Source of the DNA: Caballeronia telluris | GTDB lineage: Bacteria > Pseudomonadota > Gammaproteobacteria > Burkholderiales > Burkholderiaceae | Assembly (NCBI RefSeq): GCF_001544495.1 | Contig: NZ_FCNZ02000015.1 | Coordinates: forward strand, 1-64,000 | DNA length: 64,000 bases | Reading direction: 5' to 3' | Shown: positions 16,727 to 25,844 of the stretch, one piece after another | How positions within the stretch are numbered: position 1 is the first letter of the stretch | Layout: every line of letters starts with the position of its first letter | Program-made: the position numbers and the translations under genes | The notes under the pieces: generated by a model | Told to the model about the DNA's origin: nothing | The model's database searches: none | What the model saw: the letters and a program-made list of their open reading frames with translations, nothing else

Positions 16727-17434
16727 GTGACCACGACCGTGACTTCACGATGGATCGACATTCCCGCCGACAGCGACAGCTTTCAGGGTTATCTCGCGCT
16801 GCCGAAGACGGGCAAAGGCCCGGGCGTCATCATCCTGCAGGAGATTTTCGGGGTGAACGCGCACATTCGCAGCGTCGCGGACCAATACGCCGCCGACGGT
16901 TACGTGGCGCTGGCGCCCGACGTTTTCTGGCGCACGCAGCCGCGCGTCGAACTGGGCTATGAAGGCGCCGACCGCGAAAAGGCGATGGAACTGCTGCAGA
17001 AGACGGATCTTGCGAAGGCCGTCGCCGACGTCGGCGCGGCCGCGAGCGCGCTGCGGGCCTTGCCCGAAGTGAGCGGCCAGGTCGCCGCGATTGGCTATTG
17101 CTTCGGCGGACGGCTCGCGTATCTGGCGGCGGCTGAGGGCACGGTCGATCTGGGCGTCGCCTATTACGGCGGCGGCATCCAGAACCAGCTCGATCGCGCC
17201 GACAGCATCAAGGTGCCGATGCAATTCCACTACGGCGAACTCGACGCGCACATTCCGGTGTCGGCGGTCGGCGAAGTGCGCGAGCGTTTCGCGGGCCGCA
17301 ACGACGCCGAAGTCCACGTCTATCCGAACGCCGACCACGGCTTCAACTGCGGCGAGCGCGCGTCGTACAACGCGCATGCGTCGGCGCTTGCGCACGGCCG
17401 CACGCTCACCTTCCTCGGCGAGCATCTGCGCTAG
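16727..17434 (+). CDS. Dienelactone hydrolase family protein
   Basis: A 235-residue alpha/beta hydrolase of the DLH family. The nucleophile is Cys125 in GYCFGG, with Glu39 in LQEIFG nearby as in DLH. The acid is the Asp in GELDAHIP (about 180) and the base the His in NADHGFNC (about 211). Family members hydrolyse dienelactones in chlorocatechol breakdown, but stand-alone chromosomal copies often have other ester substrates. The start is GTG 16727, with AAGGAG 7 nt upstream. An ATG at 16673 in the same frame has no ribosome site. No aromatic-degradation genes adjoin. Confidence 0.92.
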   Translation: MTTTVTSRWIDIPADSDSFQGYLALPKTGKGPGVIILQEIFGVNAHIRSVADQYAADGYVALAPDVFWRTQPRVELGYEGADREKAMELLQKTDLAKAVADVGAAASALRALPEVSGQVAAIGYCFGGRLAYLAAAEGTVDLGVAYYGGGIQNQLDRADSIKVPMQFHYGELDAHIPVSAVGEVRERFAGRNDAEVHVYPNADHGFNCGERASYNAHASALAHGRTLTFLGEHLR

Positions 17435-17651
17435 GCCGGTCAGCGTCGCGTGAAAAGATAATGCGCGACGCCCCACTACACGCCCGAGCGAAAACCGAAG
17501 CGTTCAGCCACCGCCATATAGAACATACGCCAGCGCTGAAAGCAGCGCGGCGCATCGGCGCGTCCGCAGGTCCGGATCAGGAGCGGCGAGCGGCAAGAGG
17601 CGCGTGCGCGCCGCGGCAAGATTGACGAGCCAGTCAGCCGTTGACGTTGCG

Positions 17652-17834
17652 CTATATCAGCGCGGGCAATCCCTCGACCAGCAGGAACGCCACCAGCACG
17701 CCGACCAGCGCGCCGAACGCTCGAAGCACGTTGTTCTTGAAATGCGATGCGCACGGAATGGCGCCGAGAAAAAGTGCGCCGGCAAGCGCCATCGGGATGA
17801 TCAGGATGAAGTCGCCGATAGTGAAGTACGTCAT
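17652..17834 (-). CDS. Small inner-membrane protein, function unknown
   Basis: A 60-residue protein with two hydrophobic helices (IGDFILIIPMALAGALFLGA, about 6-25, and VLRAFGALVGVLVAFLLVEG, about 36-55) and a short polar turn between them. GGGAG lies 8 nt before the ATG, and composition and codon use fit a real gene. I do not recognise the family. It stands alone between the dienelactone hydrolase and an MFS gene. Confidence 0.6.
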   Translation of the reverse strand: MTYFTIGDFILIIPMALAGALFLGAIPCASHFKNNVLRAFGALVGVLVAFLLVEGLPALI

Positions 17835-18066
17835 TGCTCGTCTCCCTTCGTCTTACCCGGCGCCGCGCGATGTTCGCCCGGCGCTGTACTGACGATTCGA
17901 GTATAGGCCGCGCTTTCGCGACATGCCGCACGATATGGCGGACGCTGTGTGGCGCGCCGGACGCTCGCCCTTGCCAGTCAAGCGTTCGCGGCGACCCGAA
18001 TTAAGCGGACGCGGAAAAACCCTTAGATTCGCCAGGTTTCGATTCGCTTTCGAATGACGATTGCGT

Positions 18067-19332
18067 TCACGCCGCCGTACCGCGTTCGCGCCGGTCGAGA
18101 TACACCGCGCCCGCGAGTCCGACGAGGAGAAGCGCCGCGATCAGCCCGACGACGCCGCTCCAGCCAAAGCCTGTCCAGAAATGGCCGCCATACGAGCCGA
18201 TCACGCTCGACCCGATGTAATACGCGAGCAGATAAAGCGCGGCCGCCTGTCCTTTCGCATGCAAGGCGAGGCGTCCGACCCAGCCGCTCGCCACCGAATG
18301 ACCGGCGAAAAAGCCGAACGTCAGACACGCGATCCCGCCGACGATGACCGGCAGCGACATCGACATCGTCAGCAGGACGCCCGTCATCATCAGCGCGAGA
18401 CTCGCGATCAGCACGCGTCCGCGCCCGAAGACGTCGGCCATTTTTCCGGACCACGGCGACGCGACGACACCCGTCAGATAGACGGTGAAGATCGCGCCGA
18501 TCTGCGTCTGGTTCAGCCTGAACGGCGCGCCGATCAGCCGGTAGCCGACATAGTTGTACAGCGTGACGAAGCTGCCCATCAGCACGAAGCCCATCAGGAA
18601 GAGAAACGGCAGGTCGCGGTTCCGGATGTGCGCAGCGAGCGCGCTTCGATGGTGACGAAAGCCCATGCCGCGCCGTGGCACGAAGCGTCGCGAGGGCGGC
18701 AGGAGCGCGCGGAACGCGAGCGTCGAAAGCAGCCCGAGCGCGCCGATGCCGCCGATCGCCACGCGCCACGAGAAGAAATCCGCGAGCACGCCGCTGATCA
18801 CGCGGCCGGCCATGCCGCCTATCGCGGTGCCGCCGACGTAAAGCCCCATCGCGAGTCCGAGCCCTTCCGGCTCGACCTCCTCCGCGAGGTACGCCATCGC
18901 GACGGCGGGAACGCCGCCGAGCGCGAGCCCTTCGAGCGCGCGCACGAAAAGCAGCGCGTGCCAGTTCGGCAGGAACGCGGCGATGATCGTGAGGATCGAC
19001 GACGCCGTCAGCGACATCGTCATCAGGCGATGACGGCTCCAGCCTTCGGAGACGAACCCGGCGACGAAGATCGCGAGCGCGAGCGACGCCGTCGAGACCG
19101 ACACCGACAGCGCGCTTTCTGCCGGACTGACACCGAAGGCTGCGCTAAATTCGGGCAGAAGCGGCTGCACGCAATAGAGCAGCGAGAAAGTCGCATAACC
19201 GGCGAACAGCAGCGCGAGCGACGCGTGCCAGTAAGCGCGCGAGCCGCGTTCGAGGAAAGGCGGGGAATCGGGAGAAGAAGAACGGCAGGTACGGGAAGAC
19301 GAGGGCCGGTGCGGCGCCGGCGAAGCTGTCAC
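18067..19332 (-). CDS. MFS transporter, YnfM-like drug/sugar efflux family
   Basis: A 421-residue protein with 12 predicted membrane helices beginning near residue 35 (ASLALLFAGYATFSLLYCVQ). The first family motif is present as ARE-like GFVSEGWSRHRLMTMS in the loop after TM2-3. LEGLALGGVPAVAMAYLAEE marks TM4-5. The overall pattern matches the YnfM branch of MFS proteins, whose natural substrates are mostly unknown. GTG 19332 with GGAGG 6 nt upstream is a better start than ATG 19353. The long Ser/Pro-rich N-terminus is cytoplasmic. Confidence 0.85.
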   Translation of the reverse strand: MTASPAPHRPSSSRTCRSSSPDSPPFLERGSRAYWHASLALLFAGYATFSLLYCVQPLLPEFSAAFGVSPAESALSVSVSTASLALAIFVAGFVSEGWSRHRLMTMSLTASSILTIIAAFLPNWHALLFVRALEGLALGGVPAVAMAYLAEEVEPEGLGLAMGLYVGGTAIGGMAGRVISGVLADFFSWRVAIGGIGALGLLSTLAFRALLPPSRRFVPRRGMGFRHHRSALAAHIRNRDLPFLFLMGFVLMGSFVTLYNYVGYRLIGAPFRLNQTQIGAIFTVYLTGVVASPWSGKMADVFGRGRVLIASLALMMTGVLLTMSMSLPVIVGGIACLTFGFFAGHSVASGWVGRLALHAKGQAAALYLLAYYIGSSVIGSYGGHFWTGFGWSGVVGLIAALLLVGLAGAVYLDRRERGTAA

Positions 19333-19680
19333 GACAAACCTCCGGGAACGCAAAAGCCCCTTACCTTACGCCATTGCCAAGCATCGTGCCGAGCGCGGCT
19401 CAAGGCGCTTTCGTCGTCCTTTCGTGATGCCGCGCGTTGTCATGCGCACGTAACCGGATCGCGATTCGTTGGATGCTGGACACGCGACACTTGGACCGCG
19501 CGCGCGTCGATGCGCTAAAGTAGAAGCGCGATACGAGCAACGAAGCCGCCCGCGGTGTGCCCATGGCAACGCGCGCAAGCGGCCGCAGTCTGGTGCACCG
19601 GCCCTGGAAAGCCCGTGCTTGGTAACGATAATTTGACCGGCGCGAGACGTCCGCAGCCGGCACTCTGACGGGGATTCATC
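19333..19680. other. Intergenic gap before the small conserved-type gene
   Basis: No gene is supported. It must contain the divergent promoters for the MFS gene at 19332 and the small gene at 19681, but no clear promoter elements could be assigned. Confidence 0.4.
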
Positions 19681-19893
19681 ATGCAAATCGGTTCGATTGT
19701 CCGCTCCGTGCATATCGCCGTGCCTCAGGGCGCGCGCGGCATCGTGATGCGAATTCTTGGCGACATGGCGATGGTCGCGTGGTACGAGGGCGAGCCCGGT
19801 GTATCGAAGCTGCTCAACACGGAACCGTTCTTCCTCGAGGATCTCATCGATACCGGCGATATCGTGCGGCCGGCGAATTCGGTCGTTCACTAG
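19681..19893 (+). CDS. Small hypothetical protein, 70 residues
   Basis: A short soluble protein (starts MQIGSIVRSVHIAVPQGARG; ends with DLIDTGDIVRPANSVVH) that looks like a small beta-barrel of SH3 or KOW type, with alternating hydrophobic residues and GARG/GD turns. GGGGA lies 7 nt before the ATG. I do not recognise a named family. It is followed 55 nt later by srkA on the same strand and may share its transcript. Confidence 0.65.
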   Translation: MQIGSIVRSVHIAVPQGARGIVMRILGDMAMVAWYEGEPGVSKLLNTEPFFLEDLIDTGDIVRPANSVVH

Positions 19894-19948
19894 GCATTTG
19901 CGGGCAACGGCGCGTGCCGGGCGCGTCAATGCGCGGCACAATGCCGGA

Positions 19949-20986
19949 ATGAACCACGAACCGTCAGTAGCACCCGGCGATGCGCAATCCGCACCGCCCT
20001 TCGCCGGACTCACGCCCGAGCGCGTCCTCGACGCGCTCGACAGCGTCCTTCTGCCCGTGGGCGAACGCACCGACGGGCGCATGCTCCCGCTCAACAGCTA
20101 CGAAAACCGCGTCTACCAGGTCGGCATGGAAGACGGGCCGCCGGTCGTCGCGAAGTTTTATCGGCCGAAAAGATGGTCGGACGACGCGATTCTCGAAGAG
20201 CACGCGTTCGTCGCGGAACTCGCCCGGCGCGAGATTCCGGCCGTGCCCGCGCGCGTGCTGAACGACGCGTCGCTGCATCATTTCGACGGCTTTCGCTTCT
20301 CGATCTTCGAGCGCCGCGGCGGCCGCGCGCCGGACATCGAGGGCCGCGACAGCAGCGAAACGCTCGAATGGCTCGGACGCTTCATCGGTCGGATTCACGC
20401 GGTGGGCGGCATCGAGACGTATCGCGAGCGGCCGACGCTCGATATCCAGAGTTTCGGCTTCGAGCCGCGCGATTTTCTGCTGACGCACGACTTCGTGCCC
20501 CGCGACGTGCGCGAGGCCTACGAGAGCGTCGTGCGGATGGCGCTGGAAGGCGTCGAACGCTGCTTCGAGCGCGCGGGCGACATCCGCCCGATCCGGCTGC
20601 ACGGCGACTGCCACCCGAGCAACGTACTGTGGACCGACGCGGGCCCGCATTTCGTCGATTTCGACGACAGCCGCATGGGCCCGGCCGTCCAGGATCTCTG
20701 GCTGCTGCTGCCGGGCGAGCGCGCGGAGGCGTCGCGCGCGCTTGCCGATCTCCTCGCCGGCTACGAGGATTTCTGCGATTTCGAGCCGCGCGAACTGCAT
20801 CTGGTCGAGGCGCTGCGCACGTTGCGTCTGATTCACTACTCGGCGTGGCTCGCGCGCCGCTGGGACGACCCCGCGTTTCCCGCCGCGTTTCCGTGGTTCA
20901 ACACGCAGCGTTATTGGGAAGACCGCATCCTCGAATTGCGCGAGCAGGTCGCCGCGATGGACGAAGGACCGCTCTGGCCGGTCTGA
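19949..20986 (+). CDS. srkA: Stress-response protein kinase SrkA (YihE/RdoA)
   Basis: A 345-residue APH/choline-kinase-fold Ser/Thr kinase. Visible motifs: LNSYENRVYQVGMEDG (about 48-63) with the nucleotide-binding loop, VVAKFYRPKRWS (about 66-77) with the ATP-binding Lys, catalytic loop LHGDCHPSNVLW (about 218-229), and metal-binding HFVDFDDSRMGP (about 235-246). SrkA counters programmed death under oxidative and other stress in E. coli. ATG 19949 matches the family N-terminus; the frame continues upstream into the small gene without support. Confidence 0.93.
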   Translation: MNHEPSVAPGDAQSAPPFAGLTPERVLDALDSVLLPVGERTDGRMLPLNSYENRVYQVGMEDGPPVVAKFYRPKRWSDDAILEEHAFVAELARREIPAVPARVLNDASLHHFDGFRFSIFERRGGRAPDIEGRDSSETLEWLGRFIGRIHAVGGIETYRERPTLDIQSFGFEPRDFLLTHDFVPRDVREAYESVVRMALEGVERCFERAGDIRPIRLHGDCHPSNVLWTDAGPHFVDFDDSRMGPAVQDLWLLLPGERAEASRALADLLAGYEDFCDFEPRELHLVEALRTLRLIHYSAWLARRWDDPAFPAAFPWFNTQRYWEDRILELREQVAAMDEGPLWPV

Positions 20987-21063
20987 ATCCCTTTCCTCCC
21001 ATTTCCCCTTCCATCGTTTCATTACGGCGAATTTCAGCGGCTTGAACAAACCCATTCGTCGTG

Positions 21064-21085
21064 TAATGATAACGATTCTCATTCG
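21064..21085 (+). promoter_or_regulatory. Fur box
   Basis: The stretch TAATGATAACGATTCTCATT is a near-perfect palindrome of the Fur consensus (GATAATGATAATCATTATC). It lies 75-95 nt before the first PepSY-type gene, a fitting position for an iron-repressed promoter. Confidence 0.8.
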
Positions 21086-21159
21086 TTGTCTATCAGGGCC
21101 GATGCGGCGGCAACCGCTCCGGTCCGATTTCCTTTTCCCGCCGAATAACGGAGAGACGC

Positions 21160-21903
21160 GTGAACGCGCCCGAGCACATCGAGCAACAAGCGCCATCGAA
21201 GGCATCCGCCAAGCGCTACAAACAACACACCGAGCCGGGAACGCATCGCCTCATCGACGATGCGGAGCAGGCCGTGCGTCGCAGCCGCTCGCGGCGCGCG
21301 ACGTTCATCAAGTGGCTGCGCAAGGTGCATGGCTGGGTCGGGCTGTGGGGCGCGGTGCTCGGACTTCTGTTCGGCACGACGGGATTTCTACTCAACCATC
21401 GCGGCGGCCCGCTGAAGATTTCGACCGGCGAACCGCAGGTTTCGCAGATGCAACTCGCCGTGCCCGCGCAAGGATTTCACTCGCCGAAGGAACTCGGCGG
21501 CTGGCTCAAGGGCGAATTGAAGATCGACGGGAATGTCGGTCGCGTGAAGCGCGAAGCGGCGCGGCCGGTCGCCTGGGGCGATCAGAAGACGATGCAGCCC
21601 GAACAGTGGACCATAATGATCGCGTCGCCGGGCGGCGGGGTGTCGGCGGAATATTGGGTGGGGAACGGCTTCGTGTCGGTGAAGCGCACCGAGAACAGCT
21701 TCCTCGCGACGATGAGCAATCTGCACAAGGGCGTGGGATTGAGCGTCGGGTGGGTGCTGCTGATCGACACGCTCGCGGGGAGCATCATTCTGCTCTCGTT
21801 GACGGGCGTCCTGCTGTGGACCGAGTTGAACAAGCGGCGGACCGTGGGGGTGGTGCTGGTGGGGGCGTCGATTGTGGCGGCCGTGGTTTGCGGGATGATG
21901 TGA
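21160..21903 (+). CDS. PepSY-associated transmembrane protein, copy 1 (iron-regulated)
   Basis: A 247-residue membrane protein of the PepSY-TM type. A basic N-terminus precedes TM1 (VGLWGAVLGLLFGTTGFLLN, about 60-79). A periplasmic part of about 110 residues carries a divergent PepSY-like fold. TM2 (WVLLIDTLAGSIILLSLTGV) and TM3 (VGVVLVGASIVAAVVCG) follow. PepSY-TM proteins often sit beside siderophore receptors and are thought to help reduce or release iron; a Fur box upstream supports an iron role here. The start is GTG 21160 after GGAGAGACGC. It is duplicated in tandem by the gene at 22101. Confidence 0.85.
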   Translation: MNAPEHIEQQAPSKASAKRYKQHTEPGTHRLIDDAEQAVRRSRSRRATFIKWLRKVHGWVGLWGAVLGLLFGTTGFLLNHRGGPLKISTGEPQVSQMQLAVPAQGFHSPKELGGWLKGELKIDGNVGRVKREAARPVAWGDQKTMQPEQWTIMIASPGGGVSAEYWVGNGFVSVKRTENSFLATMSNLHKGVGLSVGWVLLIDTLAGSIILLSLTGVLLWTELNKRRTVGVVLVGASIVAAVVCGMM

Positions 21904-21963
21904 ACGGGACACCGCTCACACGCACGCATCTGGCGCGACTTTGCAATTGTTCACATTCCAGGT

Positions 21964-21995
21964 TGTTTTCGAGACAAATCGACTTCTAGAATCGG
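21964..21995 (+). promoter_or_regulatory. 32-nt motif before PepSY copy 2, shared with the cas3 upstream region
   Basis: TGTTTT-(17 nt)-TAGAAT looks like a promoter with spaced -35 and -10 elements. The whole 32 nt matches 23440-23471 upstream of cas3 at 27 positions, including GAGACAAATCG and CTAGAATCGG. It lies 106 nt before the start at 22101. No Fur box like that of copy 1 is seen here. Confidence 0.5.
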
Positions 21996-22100
21996 TGCAC
22001 GCGGGCTGCTTACGCGGACAACCGCTGTTACGTATCAGGACAGAAGCGGCATCGACCGCTCCGTCCGATTCCCTTTCCGCGCTGAATGACGGAGAGACGT

Positions 22101-22844
22101 GTGAATGCGCCCGACCACATCGAGCAACAAGCACCATCCAACGCAGCCGCGAAGCGGCACAAACAATCTACTGAGCCCGCGACGCATCGCCTCATCGACG
22201 ATTCGGAACAGGCCGTGCGTCGCGGCCGCTCGCGGCGCGCGACGTTCATCAAATGGCTGCGCAAGATGCATGGCTGGATCGGGCTGTGGGGTGCGGTGCT
22301 CGGCCTTCTGTTCGGCACGACGGGATTCCTGCTCAACCATCGCGGCGGGCCGCTGAAGATTTCGACCGGCGAACCGCAGGTCTCGCAGATGCAGCTCGCC
22401 GTGCCCGCGCAAGGACTTCACTCGCCGGAGGAACTCGGGGGATGGCTCAAGCGCGAATTGAAGATCGACGGGAATGTCGGACGCGTGAAACGCGAAGCGG
22501 CGCGCCCGGTCGGGTGGGGCGATCAGAAGACGATGCAGCCCGAGCAGTGGACCGTAATGATCGCGTCGCCGGGCGGCGGGGTGTCGGCGCAATACTGGGT
22601 GGGCAACGGTTTCGTGTCGGTGAAGCGCACGGAGAACAGCCTCCTCGCGACGATGAGCAATCTGCACAAGGGCGTGGGACTGAGCGTCGGCTGGGTGCTG
22701 CTCATCGATACGCTCGCGGGGAGCATCATCCTGCTGTCGCTGACCGGCGTGCTGCTTTGGACCCAGTTGAACAAGCAGCGGACCGTGGGCGTCGTGCTCG
22801 TGGGGGCGTCGATTGCGGCGGCTGTGGTGTGCGGGATGATGTGA
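22101..22844 (+). CDS. PepSY-associated transmembrane protein, copy 2
   Basis: A 247-residue protein identical to copy 1 except at about 20 positions (about 92% identity by eye), with the same three membrane segments. Changes concentrate in the N-terminal cytoplasmic part and at a few charged periplasmic sites (Lys to Glu, Gly to Arg, Glu to Gln). The similarity extends about 50 nt upstream (CCGCTCC.GTCCGATT and GGAGAGACG before the start), so the duplicated unit is about 0.8 kb. The start is GTG 22101. Its promoter region differs from that of copy 1, so the pair may be expressed under different conditions. Confidence 0.85.
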   Translation: MNAPDHIEQQAPSNAAAKRHKQSTEPATHRLIDDSEQAVRRGRSRRATFIKWLRKMHGWIGLWGAVLGLLFGTTGFLLNHRGGPLKISTGEPQVSQMQLAVPAQGLHSPEELGGWLKRELKIDGNVGRVKREAARPVGWGDQKTMQPEQWTVMIASPGGGVSAQYWVGNGFVSVKRTENSLLATMSNLHKGVGLSVGWVLLIDTLAGSIILLSLTGVLLWTQLNKQRTVGVVLVGASIAAAVVCGMM

Positions 22845-23526
22845 ACAAGACACCTCTTACATGCTTGCGATCATTGATGCGATCGAGCCCATGGCCCGAT
22901 CGCATCTACTAGCTAAAAGCCAGCTAAAAGCCGCTAGTTTGGCAAATACGTTTCAATCCGCATGCTCGCGAAAGCATGACTTCCAATCAAGTTTGGCGAC
23001 CTCCGGCTATCGCAAAGGTCGCCCACCGACTTTAACGTCGGCGCATTCTTCTCTGCCTCCCACACGCACGAAGGCTTGCAGTTCTCGAGCGTCGTGAGTG
23101 CCCCGACACGTCTCGACTTGCGCAACGCGTGGATCGATGTTTCCTTGTACGTTTTTTGCTTATCCGCTCATTCTGCAAAACGACCCAGCGACTGCAATTG
23201 ATACTTAAGCAAACAATACGATTCGCTATCCTTATTTTTGAGTGAAGCTCTCGAATTACTAACGATGCTGCCACCTCCGTTAGTGAAAAAAGTCATGACA
23301 CCATCACGGCATCATGTTCGAGTAACAACGTAGCACTCCGATCTGTGCCTCAATCCATTGGCAAATACGAAGTGCTCGACACTATGAGGCTCAAACATAC
23401 ACCGCGCATCCTGAGTTTTCAATCATTCGCACCCCAATATGTTTTTGAGACAAATCGCGCACTAGAATCGGCGATGCGGACCGCTTGCCCGGATGCCGGC
23501 CCGACAACCAAAACGGAGGCGAGCAA
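22845..23526. other. AT-richer gap between the PepSY pair and cas3
   Basis: About 680 nt without a supported gene, visibly lower in GC than either side. A perfect 10-bp inverted repeat lies at 22876-22885 and 22897-22906 (GATGCGATCG/CGATCGCATC) with CCATGG in the loop; with no T-run it is a weak terminator candidate for PepSY copy 2. An 11-nt direct repeat AGCTAAAAGCC follows at 22911 and 22922. The cas3-proximal motif at 23440-23471 is listed separately. Confidence 0.6.
23440..23471 (+). promoter_or_regulatory. Putative cas operon promoter, shared 32-nt motif
   Basis: TGTTTT-(17 nt)-TAGAAT lies 56-87 nt before the cas3 start and matches the motif upstream of PepSY copy 2 (21964-21995) at 27 of 32 positions. 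It is the best promoter candidate for the cas3-cas2 operon. Confidence 0.5.
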
Positions 23527-25752
23527 TTGTCGAACTCATCACGCTTCTACGCGCACTCGACCGACACGACCGACAGATCCGACTGGCAGCCTCTTGCGGA
23601 CCATCTGAACGCCGTCGCCCTTCTCGCGGGAGGTTTCGCCCGGCCATTCGGCGCGGAAGCACTCGCGCATGTCGCCGGGTTGCTGCACGACCTCGGCAAA
23701 TACAGCGCCGAATTCCAGCGACGCCTCGAAGGAGGAGCCCGCGTCGATCACTCGACCTGGGGCGCAAAGCTCGCCTGCGAACGATATGGACGCCTTGGAC
23801 GGCTCATCGCCTACGCGATCGCGGGACATCACGCGGGACTCGCCAATGGCCGCGAAGCGGGCGAACGGACGGCGCTCGACGAACGACTCAAGGCGCGGCT
23901 GCCGGATCTGTCGCCCGCATTCGAGCGCGAACTCACGCTGCCAGCGTCGGCTGCCGAAGTCATGCCGTCGGAATTGCGGAAAGACAAAACTCGCCAACAA
24001 TTCCAGCTCTCGCTGCTGACGCGCATGATCTTCTCGTGCGTCGTCGATGGCGACTATCTGGATACCGAACGATTCTATGGCGACCCGGACACCCTGCGCG
24101 CACGCGATGCGCCAAAGCCGAGCCTGATCGAACTGCGCGCCCGCCTCGACGAGTATCTCAGCCGCTTCAAGATAGAGAAGCCCATCGACGCCACACGCGC
24201 CGACATCCTCTCTCATGCCCGCTCCCGCGCAGAGAACGCGCCCGGCATGTTCTCGCTCACCGTTCCGACAGGCGGCGGCAAAACGCTCACATCGCTCGCC
24301 TTCGCGCTAGATCACGCGATCGCGCACGGACTCGATCGCATCATTTTCGTGATCCCGTTCACGAGCATCGTCGAGCAAAATGCCGCCGTGTTCCGCGAGG
24401 CATTCGGCGATCTCGGCGAGCACGCAATCGTCGAACATCACAGCGCCTTCACCGAGCCGAAGGGCATGAAGCACGACTCCGCCGCCAAGCTTCGCATCGC
24501 GATGGAAAACTGGGACGCGCGCGTCGTCGTCACGACGTCGGTGCAATTTTTCGAGAGTCTCTACGCCGCGCGCCCGTCGCGTTGCCGCAAGCTGCACAAC
24601 ATCGCGAACAGCGTCGTGATTCTCGATGAAGCGCAGGTGCTGCCGCTGCCGCTGCTTCGGCCTTGCGTCACGGTGCTCGACGAACTCGCGCTCAACTACC
24701 GCACGAGCGTCGTGCTCTGCACCGCAACGCAGCCCGCGCTGAATGCGCCGAAGTTCGAAGGCGGCTTCGCCAACGTGCGCGAACTCGCGCCCGAGCCGCA
24801 GCGTTTGTTCGACGCCCTGGCCCGCGTGAAGCTGGAGATAGCCGGCCCGCTCGACGATGAGCAACTCGCTCAGCGCATGCGCGATCGCGATCGGGTGTTA
24901 TGCATCGTGAACAACAAACGGCACGCGCAGGCGCTGTTCAAATCGATCGAACACGAGCCGGGCGCGCGTCATCTCAGCACGCTGATGCACGCGACCCATC
25001 GCACGCGCGTGCTCGATGACGTGCGCAAACTTCTCAAAGAAGAAAAGCCTTGCCGCCTCGTCTCGACTTCGCTGATCGAAGCGGGCGTCGACGTGGATTT
25101 CCCCCATGTCCTGCGTGCGGAAGCGGGCCTCGACTCGATCGCGCAAGCCGCGGGCCGCTGCAATCGCAACGGCAAGCGCCCGCGCGACGAAAGCATCGTC
25201 ACGGTATTTTGGCCGGCCAACCCGGACTGGAAGCCGCCGAAGGAACTGGAAGCATTCGCGGACAAAGCGCGTGAAGTGCTGCGCAACCACGGGGATGATC
25301 CGTTGTCGCTCGCAGCGATCGAGACGTACTTCAACGAGCTTTACTGGCAAAAGGGCGTCGAGGCGCTCGACAAGCGCAACCTGCTCGGCTTGATCGAGGA
25401 TGGCGGGCTGGACGGATTCGCGTTCGAGCATATCGAGCGGGCGTTCCGGATGATCGACAACGCCGACATGCCCATCATCGTCGCCGACGACGAGCAATCG
25501 CAAAAACTGGTTCGCGACCTTCGCTTCGCCACCCAATGCGGCGGAACTGCCCGCAAGCTTCAGCCGTACATCGTCCAGGTACGCCCTCAGGTTCACGCAC
25601 GGCTGGCGGCATCGGGCGCGATCCAGCCGATCGAACAGGAACGCTTCGGCACCCAGTTCATGCAATTGATCACCATGAATCTCTATGACGAACGGTACGG
25701 CCTTCGTGTCGATGAAGACAGTGGCTTGACGATCGAGGGTCTGATTCGCTGA
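23527..25752 (+). CDS. cas3: CRISPR-associated nuclease-helicase Cas3 (type I-C)
   Basis: A 741-residue fusion of HD nuclease and SF2 helicase. HD motifs: HLNAVALL, then LLHDLGKYSAEFQ (about 71-83) and GHHAG (about 113-117). Helicase motifs: Walker A PTGGGKTL (about 248-255), DEAQVLPLPL (motif II, about 368-377), ATQPAL (motif III), STSLIEAGVDVDFP (motif V) and QAAGRCNRNG (motif VI). Cas3 is recruited by DNA-bound Cascade and degrades the target. The start is TTG 23527 with GGAGG 8 nt upstream; no nearby ATG fits. It is first in a seven-gene operon, with 92 nt before cas5c. Confidence 0.97.
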   Translation: MSNSSRFYAHSTDTTDRSDWQPLADHLNAVALLAGGFARPFGAEALAHVAGLLHDLGKYSAEFQRRLEGGARVDHSTWGAKLACERYGRLGRLIAYAIAGHHAGLANGREAGERTALDERLKARLPDLSPAFERELTLPASAAEVMPSELRKDKTRQQFQLSLLTRMIFSCVVDGDYLDTERFYGDPDTLRARDAPKPSLIELRARLDEYLSRFKIEKPIDATRADILSHARSRAENAPGMFSLTVPTGGGKTLTSLAFALDHAIAHGLDRIIFVIPFTSIVEQNAAVFREAFGDLGEHAIVEHHSAFTEPKGMKHDSAAKLRIAMENWDARVVVTTSVQFFESLYAARPSRCRKLHNIANSVVILDEAQVLPLPLLRPCVTVLDELALNYRTSVVLCTATQPALNAPKFEGGFANVRELAPEPQRLFDALARVKLEIAGPLDDEQLAQRMRDRDRVLCIVNNKRHAQALFKSIEHEPGARHLSTLMHATHRTRVLDDVRKLLKEEKPCRLVSTSLIEAGVDVDFPHVLRAEAGLDSIAQAAGRCNRNGKRPRDESIVTVFWPANPDWKPPKELEAFADKAREVLRNHGDDPLSLAAIETYFNELYWQKGVEALDKRNLLGLIEDGGLDGFAFEHIERAFRMIDNADMPIIVADDEQSQKLVRDLRFATQCGGTARKLQPYIVQVRPQVHARLAASGAIQPIEQERFGTQFMQLITMNLYDERYGLRVDEDSGLTIEGLIR

Positions 25753-25844
25753 AATCGTGGAGCCTTGATCCAAGTCCGTTTAATTTAATCAGGATTTCTG
25801 ATAGCTTATAAGCCGATCCCAGCACGAAAGACAAGAGAGACAAC

